Shown here: one piece after another, positions 20,942 to 31,895 of the stretch
Layout: each line of letters starts with the position of its first letter
How positions within the stretch are numbered: position 1 is the first letter of the stretch
From: Flaveria trinervia
Lineage: Eukaryota > Streptophyta > Magnoliopsida > Asterales > Asteraceae
DNA length: 64,000 bases
Reading direction: 5' to 3'
NCBI GenBank assembly: GCA_025506515.1
Contig: CM046451.1
Location: 37,091,595 to 37,155,594 of the forward strand
Position numbers and translations under genes: made by a program
Notes under the pieces: model-generated
What the model was told of the DNA's origin: nothing
What the model saw: the letters and a program-made list of their open reading frames with translations, nothing else
Database searches by the model: none

Positions 20942-21702
20942 GTGACAACTACTGATGATCTTAGTAATAAGTACTGATGATCATTAGTAACTATGTCACA
21001 TATAAGTACTGATGAGTCCTTTTCCCTTCAGTAGTTTTATAACTACTGATGGCTAAATGCCTCATAAGTACTGAAGTACTTTATCTGTTCCAAACTACTG
21101 ATGTAGTTAAAACTACTGATGTAGTTACAACTACTGAAATCAGTATAATAGATAAGTACTGATGTCCTATGAAACAACTGAAATCAGCCAAAAAGGCTGA
21201 TGAATGTGTTGAGGACAGTATGAAACAGCTGAAAAGCTAAGAATTGACGAAAACAGCTGATGAGAAATTTCTCTTCAGTCATTTGTACTACTGCTGTTTC
21301 ATTCTAAACAACTGAAGCAAAACCATGTCTTCAGTAGTTTTATAACTACTGATGACTAATACCAAGTCTTCAGTTGTTTACAACAGCTGATGACAAAACC
21401 ACTGTCTTCAGTAGTTTCATAACTACTGATGACAAACACCAGTCCTCAGTTGTTTCAATCATCTGAAGTCAAAACCACGGTCTTCAGTAGTTTTCTAAAT
21501 TCTGATGCCTAACACCACGACTTCAGCTATTTCAACGTCTGAAAGGATAATACCATGTCATGGTCGTTTAAAACTATTGATGACTAACACCACATCCTTC
21601 AGTCGTTTTCTTACCCGTACCCTATATATATCCCTGACCTAATCCTTCAATGCTTCATCTTCTTCAAACTTAACGTTCCTCTCCAAAACTTCCCTCTTCT
21701 CA
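20942..21702 (+). promoter_or_regulatory. B1 pol-ORF2 gap: palindrome array and TATA box
   Basis: Filled with the B-family motif also found in the LTR. Three near-identical hairpins, TCAGTAGTT-NNAT-AACTACTGA, lie at 21028-21049, 21331-21352 and 21408-21429. TATATATAT at 21623-21631 stands 72 bp before the ORF2 ATG (21703) and is followed by a pyrimidine-rich leader. This looks like an internal promoter. Confidence 0.6.
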
Positions 21703-24700
21703 ATGGCGTCCATGCAACTTAAACCGCGACACAACTGTGTTGCCTACCTCACTAAATCGCCTGTCTGGGCTAAGTTCGATACTGCTATCGATCTCATGGT
21801 TCAGTCCCAATACAAAACGGCATTTCTTTTGCATCCCATACTACATGCCGAATCCCTGCAACAATTTTGGATGAACGTTACTATTACCACTGGGGAGAAC
21901 AACACACCATCTCTCCAGTCGGTCGTCAACAACAAAGAAGTAGTCATCACTCCTGCAGTTATCCGCCAAATTCTTCATCTGGATGATGCTATCTCTCCTG
22001 CTGGATATCCGAAGGGCACCACAGATCTATCTTTTGCCCAACATGGATATCAAGGCAATCTCAGTGCCTCCACTATCATGAAGAAACACTTCCATGACGC
22101 TGAACGCCTGATCTTTCACATGGTGAATGTATGTTTGGCTCCTAAGACGTCGTCTTGGGATCAAATGTCGACAAAATGGCAGCAGGTAATGTATTCTATT
22201 CTTGAGCAACAACCACTAAACTTTTCAGAAATAATATTTTCGAGCTCAAGGACATGGCTCAAAAACTAACTGCCAACCGTTGGATACTATATCCACGGTT
22301 CATAATGGCCATCATTACAAACCAGCTTAATGCTGAGGGACTTGTTGGCTTGGGAGTCCCTGCTACGGCTGTTCTACCGGAAGTATACTCCCGGCACAAC
22401 TCTGACCAAACACTACACGCAGCTGGAACCCACAGCCACCACCTCCAAATCAAAAGTCCCCACCAAACCCACCAAAAAGAAACCCAAAACGGCTACTCAG
22501 GGAATTGAGTCCCCTGAGGATGCCCCTGCAACACAAACGCAGGATATATCCACTAGTCCAAACCCCCTAGTGGATACAATGACTCTTCCAGCCATAGCCG
22601 CTCAGGCTTCCTCTCAACAGGAGCCTGCAGCAACCACACAAGGGGTACCTACATATCTGGGATCTTCCTCACTTGAGGGGATTGCCATTGAAGAGCACCA
22701 ACCTCCCCAGGTACACACTGCTTCTATCCCTTCACCCCAAACAACCGCCCCTCACAGCCCAACTTTAATAGTTGCACAAGTGCTGACTCAACTGCACTCC
22801 TCACCCCCTCCCCAGAAACCACTTACTACTGGGAATACCTCTACAATTGAGGGGGAGGAACACAGTTCACTTGAGAACCCACAACACAGGGGTTTATCAC
22901 TTCTATCTCTTGGTGTAGACAAGGAGCTTAGAATATCTAGTGAGCCTGCCACCTCCTCTGACTCAACACATGATCAGAGTGAGGCTGGTAACATTGGTAA
23001 GACCTCACTAGAGGCAACAGCTGATGATGGACATTGTCCTGAGGCTGGAAGTCCCCAGTACCAAGCACAAGGGGCACATGCACCAACTGGTCTACACCCA
23101 GCGCATGTAAATCCTGCTCTAAGCAGGAGGTCAGGTGATTCAGCTTCGGCTGATGATGACCTGGGCTTTTTCTATGATGTTCTTGCCCAGAACACAATCC
23201 TTGAAGAGAAAGTTAGTAGGCTGCAAAACCTACTTGATCAACTCTCACAAGGAGAAAGACCATCTGCCTCTACCCACCCACAAATGGCACCTTCACTTGA
23301 AGGTTCCCCAAACACTGAGCCACTCCAAACTCAACCACCTGCCTCTGCTTCAGGCCCTATTTCTCAGGAACAGAACCCTCCTGAGCAAATAGGTGTTGTA
23401 CTTCAAAATTCCCTCCCTCTCATCACACCCATAGTCACTGATATTGTGACTAAAGCCATTGATGAGAGGCTTTCCTCAACTTTACAGCCCTTGATTGATG
23501 CTGCTATACAAAAGACTCTTTCTGCGGTACAACCCCTTCCTCCAATGCATCCAAAAAGGGGGAGAGTACTGCAGTGAAAGAAAAGAAGAGGAAAAGAACA
23601 GAGGAAAAGAAGGAAAAGAAGCAAGCCCAAGAGGAGGAGAAAGAAAAGCAACCTCTGCTCACTTACAAGCGAAAGAAAAGTGCTGATGATCATACTGCTG
23701 AAGACAAATCCTTGGAGGAGCTGGTAAAAGAAGCTGACACTACACACAGCCAATCCATGGATAAAATAATTGAACAACTCTTCAGGCAGGGGTTTGACAC
23801 AGCCACACTGGATAGTGAGATCAGAAGGTTGGAAGTGCAAGAGATACAACCCGATGGGCAGGGTATGATGCTCTTGAGAAAGAAAGATTGGAAATAATGA
23901 TCCGCTTCATTGCAAAATACTTAGGAAGATCGTTAGTGGAGATTCGCGCGTGGACCTGGGACAACATTCTGGCTATAGCCACCAGAATCTGTCTGTCTGA
24001 GCAATTCAACAAAGGGATTATTGTGGAAGCCCTTGATGAGGCTGGGGTTGGTAAAAGGTTAGAGATGGCTAAACTCACAAAGGCGAAACTAACTACAAAG
24101 ATGTTGGATCAACCTTCCCTTCCACCCACTCAAACAGAGCCTATCCCTCAAATCTCCCAACCAATCTCTAAGCCAAAATCCAAACATCCTCATTCTTCAT
24201 AACCAATTCCTTCACCAACCCAACCATCATCCAGTGATGTACCCAGAAGGAGGAGAAGGGTGCTGAGGATGGAAGAAGAAGAAGAAGAGGAGGATGAAGA
24301 TGATAGTCTGCCACTCTCTGCTGTTCTAAAGCTACCAAAACCCCGAAGTCAACCCATGATCACACCTGACTCTCAAAGGGAAATGGTCAGAGTCAAGATA
24401 GAAGAAGAAGAACAGCAGAAACAGCACGATGAGCAACTGTTGAAGATGGTTGACAAGGAATTTCCTCAGTCATCATCTATTCAAGCCATGAAAGGGCATG
24501 CTCAAAGGCTGTACACTCTCAGGCACACTTTTCAGTATCAGAAGGAGAGAGTGAGAGTATGGCCAGACCCCAGGGTGAGTTCTAGAATCCATAAAAGAAC
24601 TATTCCACACAGATACAATGGCCAGGTACGAAAAACAATAGATTCTACCATCATGTTGGCCGTTGTAGTCTCACCTTGGGAAATCATTGATGAATTCAAG

Positions 24701-25021
24701 AAAGCTCACCAAGCAAAGAAGACCCCTCAAGCTTTACTAGAAAACAAGATGATAAAGAAGGGGTTGCTATATAAAAAGCTTGAAGACATCCAGAAGAATG
24801 AGCTCCAGTTACTCCTTGAAGGCAACCATCCTGATGAATTTGTATATAGGGAGGTAACTACGGTGGAGCTGAAAAATGGCAGGACCATGAAGTACTTATC
24901 AGAGTACTATGGTCCAGAGTTCTTCTTCGAAGGAGGAGTAGAAGAACTCTCTCAGGAGGAACAAGTTGTTCTCCTTGAGGCCTATGTTCGAGAGTCATAC
25001 AGACTCATTATGGGGAAGTAA
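21703..25021 (+). pseudogene. B1 ORF2 (about 1,080 codons with frameshifts)
   Basis: ATG at 21703 (MASMQLKPRHNCVAYL). N-terminal ORF2 domain: ESLQQFWMNVTI, VVITPAVIRQILHLDD, FHMVNVCLAPKTSSWDQMS, then after a frameshift near 22230 ANRWILYPRFIMAIITNQL. A further shift near 22390 leads to a Pro/Thr/Ser-rich middle (22400-23550) with a leucine-rich helix (TILEEKVSRLQNLLDQLSQ). A one-base loss in an A run near 23553 precedes a Lys/Glu basic block (KEKKRKRTEEKKEKK, TYKRKKS) resembling a nuclear signal. The C-terminal domain (24260-25021) has an acidic head and VWPDPRVSSRIHKRT, YLSEYYGPEFFFEGG. No signal peptide or membrane span is seen. Function unknown. Confidence 0.72.
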
Positions 25022-25236
25022 ATCTCATGAATGGGATAACAACTCTGTGTCCAGTTCCCAAAAATAGAGTTCCCATTCATACCCTGCCAAACAATATCTG
25101 AGATTTCTTCCCAGGCCGGAGCTTACATGGGTCATCTTCTCTACTGATCAAGAAGGAAAAAGACCAACATTTTGCCAACAATAAGTGGGACAATAAATAA
25201 TTTAGAGGTTTTGGCTGCATTGGTTCAGGGGGAGTT
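25022..25236 (+). other. B1 3' untranslated region and polypurine tract
   Basis: Short non-coding stretch ending in CAGGGGGAGTT (25226-25236), the PPT that primes plus-strand synthesis, directly before the 3' LTR. Confidence 0.75.
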
Positions 25237-26141
25237 TGTTGGACCAAAAGAACCAATGAGCCAAGATCAGAAAACCTCTAAGTCCCACATGGTATCACAA
25301 CAACTGCTGAAAGCCTCATCAGCAGTTTGACAAGTGCTGAAGACTTCAACAGCTGAAGATCAAGTGCTGAAGACTTCAACAGCTGAAGAACTAAAGTGCT
25401 GAAGTACAACAGCTGAAGAACACAAGTGCTGAAGCTGAAAGACCAAAGTACTGAAGTACAACAGCTGAAGAGTTTACAAGTGCTGAAGATCAACAACTGA
25501 TGTACAAAGTCTGAAGACAAAGACTGAAGACATCAGCTGATGATATCTACTGAAGTCATCAGCTGATGAAACACCTGAAAGTCAAAGTCTGAAGATCAAG
25601 TACTGAAGCCTCAGTAGTTTGTCACAACTGCTGAAGAGTACTTCTTCAGTAGTTGTGATATCAGTAGTTTTATATTTCTAGTTTCAGTAGTTTTATGTTT
25701 CAGTAGTTTTGTAAAATGACTGAAGAGCTTGTTCTTCAGTCGTTGTAGTTTCAGTAGTTTTATATTTTGTACTTAACACTCTGATATGTTCTCAGTAGTT
25801 GTGAATATTTCAGTAGTTTGTTAAGAGTTAGTTATTTTTGTATTCGATCTGCCAGTTGTCACTTTCCGTGATAACAGCAGTGATTGTTGCACTCTATATA
25901 AGGAGTGACAACCTATTGTAATATTTGAGTGAATGACGGGAATGATATGAATGATTTGATTAGAAATATTCTATATCTATAAACATTTCTTGAAACAGAA
26001 ATATATATTCTCTCACTATAACCGTATGTGCTCTTAATGCATACAAGTATCGATTACTTGCTACAATTTGTCTAATTCCTGTTTGTATTCCGCTGCTTTG
26101 AACTCTAATACATCAAACTTGTGATCGCTGAACCTGTGACA
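25237..26141 (+). repeat. B1 3' LTR
   Basis: Matches the 5' LTR along its length. It is longer by about 65 bp because of an extra TCAGTAGTT-type segment at about 25688-25755. TATA box at 25895-25901. It ends CTGTGACA against CTGTCA in the 5' LTR. Confidence 0.87.
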
Positions 26142-26867
26142 ACGCAACGCTACAAAGTCAACTGTCTACACCAAGCTGTATAAAGTCAAGAAACATCAAA
26201 AGGTGGCAGGCAGGATCATAGCATGGGCATATCTTGAAGACCTCAACGTTTTGCTGTTAAACGTGAGAAGGGAATTGAGTACTTCAGATTCCCACATGAT
26301 CTGAAGACTCTTCTAGGTTTTGAGCTTAACCAGTTAGCAAAGTTAAAATTGCGATACGCTGACCCTCGTAAGATGTCAGGCTGGTTTGAAGCAGCTCTAA
26401 AGAGGGAGTACCACACCAGATGGGTCAACTTCAAACCTCAACAACCAACGAGGTACATCAGACGATCTGAGGTTGACGCCATAACTAGCAAACCAAAAGT
26501 AGTGTTGAAGTGGAGTCCACCACGTATAATGTCAAAGATCCCACTAGGAGAGATGTCACATGACTTTACTCCACACTTCAAATGGTGGTACTACGATTGG
26601 AGAACGGGCGAGGTCGTGATAGTCTTGAACAGAAATGGTACAATGGAAACCATAAGGGTGTTTGACCCAATGTGGCTCACCAACTTGTCAGCAAATGATG
26701 TTTATACATTATACAAGTGGCCACTGTTTTATGACTCACGAGATATAGTACAAGCTTTGCAATTTCAGAATGTAATACGACTCTGTTTTGCTTTCGAGAT
26801 AAATACAGGAGTCACCAAAGAAGCTAAGTACAAGAAGTTTGAGGAAATTATGAAAGATGTAAGATAA
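26142..26867 (+). pseudogene. A1 ORF2 C-terminal domain
   Basis: Resumes after B1. After a shifted first part, one frame is open (26349-26867): MSGWFEAALKREYHTRWVNF, PHFKWWYYDWRTGEV, VFDPMWLTNLSANDVYTLYK, LFYDSRDIVQALQFQNVIRL. It is about 80% similar by eye to A0 at 34525-35222, so this tail domain was maintained in family A. No known domain recognised. Stop at 26865. Confidence 0.72.
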
Positions 26868-26880
26868 TAGATAGATCTAG

Positions 26881-26895
26881 GTCCAAGGGGGAGTT
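26881..26895 (+). other. A1 polypurine tract
   Basis: GTCCAAGGGGGAGTT directly before the 3' LTR. A0 has the same bases at 35203-35217. Confidence 0.8.
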
Positions 26896-27633
26896 TGTTA
26901 ATACATATATGTACCTAGATCCTAATCTCAATGTAATATGTCTTGAATGTCTTGCAGTTATGTAATATTAGGTACTTAATGAAATGAGAATATTTGTTTG
27001 TGATTTGTCTTGTTTAATATTTTATTAATGAGTTGTTTAACGCAATTGACTTGATTATAAAGGTTTGTGGTTGATTGAATTAATATACATAACATTATGA
27101 TATTTAATACATTCAAACTTAACATCATGAAGTTATCATGCGAATGGCCCATGCTAATGGACCATACGCATGAAACACATCATGCGAATGACTCAGTCGC
27201 ATGACTGAACCAGGAGACTGGATCCGTCATATGATTGTCACATAAGATTGGCTCAGTTGCACGACTGAACACTCAGTCAGGCAAATGGACCAACCGTATA
27301 ACTCAATCGCATGACTGAACCATATTAATGGTTCATTCGCCCGAATGAGCAACCCTAACCTATAAATACCACTTAATTCGTGAAAAAACGTAAGCATTGA
27401 ATACACTTCGACTCCAGACGTACCCTAGCTGTCCAGAAGCCTCTAAGTTCGTACTCCAAGTTCATAGATGCTGTAGATCGATTCCTAATCGATTCTTGAC
27501 GTTAGATTCAATACATTATTGTGTCTACATGCGTTCTCACTGATTGGATCACCAATCAAATAGGATTCTGCACTATTTGGTTTGGTTTAATACATAATCA
27601 GTTGGTGTTTCATTCAAATACAAGATCCTAACA
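26896..27633 (+). repeat. A1 3' LTR
   Basis: Starts TGTTAATACATATATGTACC and ends CCTAACA, followed by TTAGA. It carries the palindrome array (27130-27350) and TATAAATA (27361-27368). Confidence 0.88.
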
Positions 27634-29291
27634 TTAGATCGGGAGTACAGACCAGAAATCAGCTATACATAGCTATTATGCCTCGGTAATGGAAAAGGGA
27701 TACCTTCAAGATGGAGCATATCAATTTTGTGTCTCAATTGAGCCAAAATACATTAGTGAAGCATTAAACGATGAGGCATGGGTCAGTGCGATGCAAGAAG
27801 AAATCCTACAGTTCAAGAAGTTAGGAGTATGGACCCTTATGGACAAACCAAAAGGTGCTAAGGTGATTGGCACTAAATGGGTAGTGAAATGCAAGAAAGA
27901 TGACCAAGGGGTAATAATCAGGAATAAGGCCCCGACTTGTAGTTCAAGGATTTTGACAAGTCGAAGGCATAGATTACAATGAAGTGTTTGCACCGGTGGC
28001 AAGGATGGAAGCAATACGTATATTTCTAGCTTATGCATCCTACTTGAAGATCAAAGTCTATCAACTAGATGTCAAGAGTGCGTTCCTTCATGGTGAAATT
28101 GTGAGACAGTTTATGTTAGTTAACTCGAAGGATTTGAGGATCCTTATCATCAGGATAGAGTGTACAAGCTGGATAAGGCTTTCTACAGGCTCCTCAAGCC
28201 CCGAGAGCATGGTATGAGAAACTCTCAACTCATTTGGTGAAACACGGTTTTCGCAGGGGAGCTATTGACTGTACACTATTCATCAAAGAAAAAGATGGCG
28301 ACTTACTGCTCGTACAGATTTATGTTGATGACATAATCTTTGGTTCTAAAAACGAAGAGTTATGTAAAGAATTTGAATCTGTAATGAAAGAAGAATTTGA
28401 GATAAGTGCCATGGGGGAGATGAAGTTCTTTCTTGGGTTACAGGTGGATCAGACACCAAAGAAAATATTCCTACATCAGACCAAGTATGTAGGCGATATC
28501 TTCAGTCGGTTCGATATGGAGAATGCTTCTGCAACCGGAACTCCACTTGCTACAAACCATGACATGGCACCCTTTGAAAATGGTAATCTGATTGATGCCA
28601 CCATGTACAGAGGAATGATTGGATCTCTCATGTACCTCACAGCCTCATGACCTGATATCATGTAGGCGACGTGTCTTTGTTCCAGATATAAGGCGAATCC
28701 AAAAGTAAATCATCTAATATGAGTCAAAAGGATTTTTCATTATCTGAAGGGTACTCCAACACTCGGGTTGTGGTATTCTCATGATGATGACTTTGAGCTT
28801 AGTACATATAGTGACTCAAATTATGGCGGTTGCAAAATGAATTACAAGTCAACATCAGTAGGATGTCAGTTCTTTAGGAGACAATTAGTCACCTGGCAGT
28901 GTAAGAAGCAGGCCTCCATTGCTCTGTTAACATGTGAAGCTGAATACGTTGTTGCTGCAAGTTGCTGTTCACAAATCATCTGGATTCAACAGCAAATGCG
29001 CGACTACGGTTTGCAATTTTCTAACACTCCTATTTTTGTTGATAATTATGCTGCTATTGCCGTAACAAAAAATCCGGTCAAACATCCTAAAACTAAAAAC
29101 ACATCGGTATTAAATATCACTTCATACGTGACTGTTTTGAAAAGCACTTAATCGATGTTGTTAAAATAAATAGGGATTTTCAACGCGCCGACCTCTACAC
29201 AAACATTTTATAAACCGAGGTTTTTATATCTGTTAGAGGTCAATGGCATGTAAAAGAAAAGTGATGTGATTCCAGAAGACGAGAGTTCGTA
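27634..29291 (+). pseudogene. A0 reverse transcriptase and RNase H
   Basis: Continues the A0 polyprotein from 1394. RT: WVSAMQEEILQFKKLGVWTL, IGTKWVVKCKKD, FAPVARMEAIRIFLAYAS, LDVKSAFLHGEI, YVDD at 28321-28332, MKFFLGLQVDQTP. RNase H: TYSDSNYGGC, TCEAEYVVAASCC, IFVDNYAAIAV. Frameshifts near 27940, 28110 and 28200 and stops near 28650 and 28720 inactivate it. It aligns with A1 7235-8841 throughout. Confidence 0.84.
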
Positions 29292-30699
29292 GTCCGACTA
29301 GTGTAGTTAATTTTCTTTTCTTTTCTTTTATTTTACTTATTTTTCTGTCTATTAAAAATCCAAAAACACAAAAATATTTTCTATTTAGAATTTTAGGGGA
29401 AAATAGGTTACTTTAATATTAAATTCGTGTAGTATTTAATTACTATAAAAAACGAGAGAGGAAGGCAGCTTAGCTAATAGAAATGAAATCAAATATGTGA
29501 TTCTGATTCAACGTTTATGGAAAATAGTAGTACATAGGGAACAAATTGTTTGGGACTTTAAAATATTTTAAATGATAAAGATGTAAAATTCTAAAGTATA
29601 AGTCTGAAAAGTCTAAGCAAAATAAAAGGAAAAATGATAGTAAAACTAGTTTGCTACTTAGGTAACATAGAGAAAGTAGACCTAGAGGTTGCTAGTTCAT
29701 TATATGATGTGTGGGTAGATTCAACATAATAGATTAGTAGACCTCGTGGTGGTTTTAAATTTAGACTAAGTTGTTCAACTTGCTGTGGGTTCCCATCTTA
29801 TCCCTGGTTAACACAATCAACACAGTTCCAATAAGGGGTGAAGAGCAAAATAAACGCCACAAATGTGTGCGGATGACCATAAAAATGAGCAAAGCATATG
29901 GAAAAATGCAAAATGCAATCAATCTAATAACTTACGTTGTTGGTGTGTTATGTGAAAAAAGAAAATAAATGCTCTAACAAGAAGATAGGTTGTGTGCCTC
30001 TCTGCTGTGCGGTGGCACTGACCTGAGGATAAGTAGAACCTAAATATTCTAGAATTCATTAGAGTTTGCGCCTCTCTGCTGTGCGGTGGCACTGACCTAA
30101 GGCTTGCCATCTCTTTGAAAGCTCTTAGAATAGTTTTTTCTTGAAATATACCCATAGACCGCTCAAAAATCTCCTGAGGAATGTTGATTACCATATAAGC
30201 GTGGGATCCACAAATGCTTGTTCAAATAATTAAACCTTAACTCATCACCAATGTGTGTCAAAAATCTATGTATGGATTTAAGAGGACAAGTATACTAACA
30301 ATCATCGTGAGTTGTAGTTCTTGAAAGTCAAAATCATTGTGTGCAAACTATAGCTTTAGCATGATTTCCTAAAACTGCTATTGACTCTCGGTCAAAACAA
30401 GAATCTAGCATCAAAATGGTTTATTAAAATGTCCCAAATGATTCTGATATACCTGTATGATTCTATAATGAATCGTTCCAGAAATGATAAAATTAACTTG
30501 AAGCTGTGCTGTCCAGAAATTAAAATCGGTTAGATATACTCTAATAGGTTTAATTCCATCTCGAATCAAAAATACAAAAATATGTCCTGTTTTGTTTTAA
30601 ATTTAAAAGTGTTTTCAAAATTTTGTTTTCTAGTAATTTGTTACGTAGATGTCGGATTCTACAACTAGTCGTAATCTATGAATCACTCACTCAAAAGGG
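29292..30699 (+). other. A0 pol-ORF2 gap, first part (non-coding)
   Basis: Homologous to A1 8842-10268. Contains a PPT-like TTTTAGGGGAAAATAGG (about 29391-29408) and the twin hairpin motif at 29995-30029 and 30069-30103. No coding potential supported. Confidence 0.68.
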
Positions 30700-30841
30700 G
30701 TCACGTCTGAGGTCACCAAAATGTTTAAAATTAAAATGAGTCACGTCTGAGGTGACAAATCCGGTTTTAAAAAAATTGAAAGGATCACGTCTGAGGTGAC
30801 CAAACCGTTTTAAAATTAAAAGGATCATGTCTGAGGTGATC
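30700..30841 (+). promoter_or_regulatory. Four ACGT-core inverted repeats upstream of ORF2 (A0)
   Basis: GTCACGTCTGAGGTCAC (30700-30716), GTCACGTCTGAGGTGAC (30740-30756), GATCACGTCTGAGGTGAC (30783-30800) and GATCATGTCTGAGGTGATC (30823-30841), spaced about 40 bp apart, upstream of the palindrome array and TATA. Confidence 0.52.
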
Positions 30842-30904
30842 AAATGGTGTTAGAAGGTCATAATGTTTATCAAATGTTAACATTTTTTAAGGGTTTGAAA
30901 TTGT

Positions 30905-31197
30905 GTAAGGTTAAACTCATAAGTATGGGCCAATCACACGATTGGATCATAAGTATGGACCAATCACACGAATGGACCATAAGTATGAGCCAATCGCATG
31001 ATTGAACCATAAGTATGAGCCAGTCACATGACTGGACCATAAGCATGGAGCAATCCATGCGATTGGATCACCGAAATGAATCAATCGCATGAATGAATGA
31101 TGTCGTATGAGCCTGTCGCACGACTAAACCCCAGTCGCACGAATGAAGCATGCGAATGGGTCCAGCCACACGACTGAATGTTTACTTAGTATAAATA
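30905..31197 (+). promoter_or_regulatory. Candidate internal promoter for ORF2 of A0
   Basis: Array of CAATCACACGATTGGA, CAATCGCATGATTGAA, CAGTCACATGACTGGA and similar, then TATAAATA at 31190-31197 followed by GAGGGGAGTCGGTCG. The TATA and the bases after it match A1 10783-10804. Confidence 0.6.
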
Positions 31198-31336
31198 GAG
31201 GGGAGTCGGTCGCATTAGTAACACCCTTCAATCACTCACCCTTAATCGCATGATTGTTCTTAGACTCTGCCAAAATTTTGATTGATTGATTTAGCATCTT
31301 GACTGTGATTCTAACGTTGATTCTCTTCATATACAG

Positions 31337-31891
31337 GTAATGTGAGACCAAAATCGACAACAATGCCCGGTTTAATCAAACCCTATGACCAAAATTATTC
31401 AAAACAAGAATTTTGAAAAACTCCTTAAAATAAACCACTTAAATGGACATAATCGTTGATTTAAAGAACATTAGGTGTTATTTTGAGTTCCTGCAAATCT
31501 AATGAGTCTAATCACAACATTTAACATCAAGTTATTAACCAAGATTTGAATTTAAAGTGTCAAACAGAGCTTTATGCGAATGGACATGCTGATGAACATC
31601 AATCGCATGATTGAGCTGGGCGTATGACTCAATTGCACGATTGAGCTGGGCGTATGATTCAATCGCACGAATAAACCATGCGTATGAGTTCAGTCGTACG
31701 ACTGACTCAACCGCATGGGATAGCATACGACTAGGTTCAGTTGTTGGCTCAATCGTACGACTAAGCTCAATCGTACGACTAAGATTCAGTAGTATTGTCC
31801 ATTCGCATGACTGAACAAAATGAACCAAGTTCTTTAAAAGTCAAATGTCATCATTTACACAAATCTAATGTATATGTGGCTTTTGTTACAG
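31337..31891 (+). other. Candidate 5'-UTR intron of A0 ORF2
   Basis: Donor CAG|GTAATG and acceptor TTTTGTTACAG are close to plant consensus. The 555-bp size matches A1. It includes a palindrome array (31570-31815) with a perfect 14-bp CAGTCGTACGACTG at 31691-31704. Confidence 0.5.
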
Positions 31892-31895
31892 AAAC

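Larger units (their letters stand above)
14090..26141 (+). mobile_element. Element B1: Sirevirus-like Copia retrotransposon with ORF2
   Basis: LTRs at 14090-14927 and 25237-26141, PBS at 14930, PPT before 25237, with gag-pol and ORF2 between. Total about 12.05 kb. The LTRs differ by about 3% by eye, plus an extra segment of about 65 bp in the 3' LTR. The insertion splits ORF2 of A1. The TSD is not clean: CCACA on the left against ACGCA (or CAACG) on the right, with CAACG doubled on the right, so the junction may have been altered. Confidence 0.86.
1395..27633 (+). mobile_element. Element A1: Sirevirus-like Ty1/copia retrotransposon with ORF2, interrupted by B1
   Basis: Two LTRs of about 740 bp (1395-2134, 26896-27633) begin TGTT and end CA and are flanked by TTAGA. 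Inside, in order: gag, protease, integrase, RT, RNase H (Copia order), a roughly 2.6 kb non-coding gap, ORF2, and a polypurine tract. Without the 12 kb B1 insertion the element is about 14.2 kb, large for Copia. The Sirevirus-like placement rests on the long gag with two zinc knuckles, the RT/RNase H sequence type, the extra post-pol ORF and the PPT-like repeat after pol. LTRs differ by about 4-5% by eye. The expected PBS after the 5' LTR is missing, replaced by a copy of A0 flank. All ORFs are broken. Confidence 0.85.
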
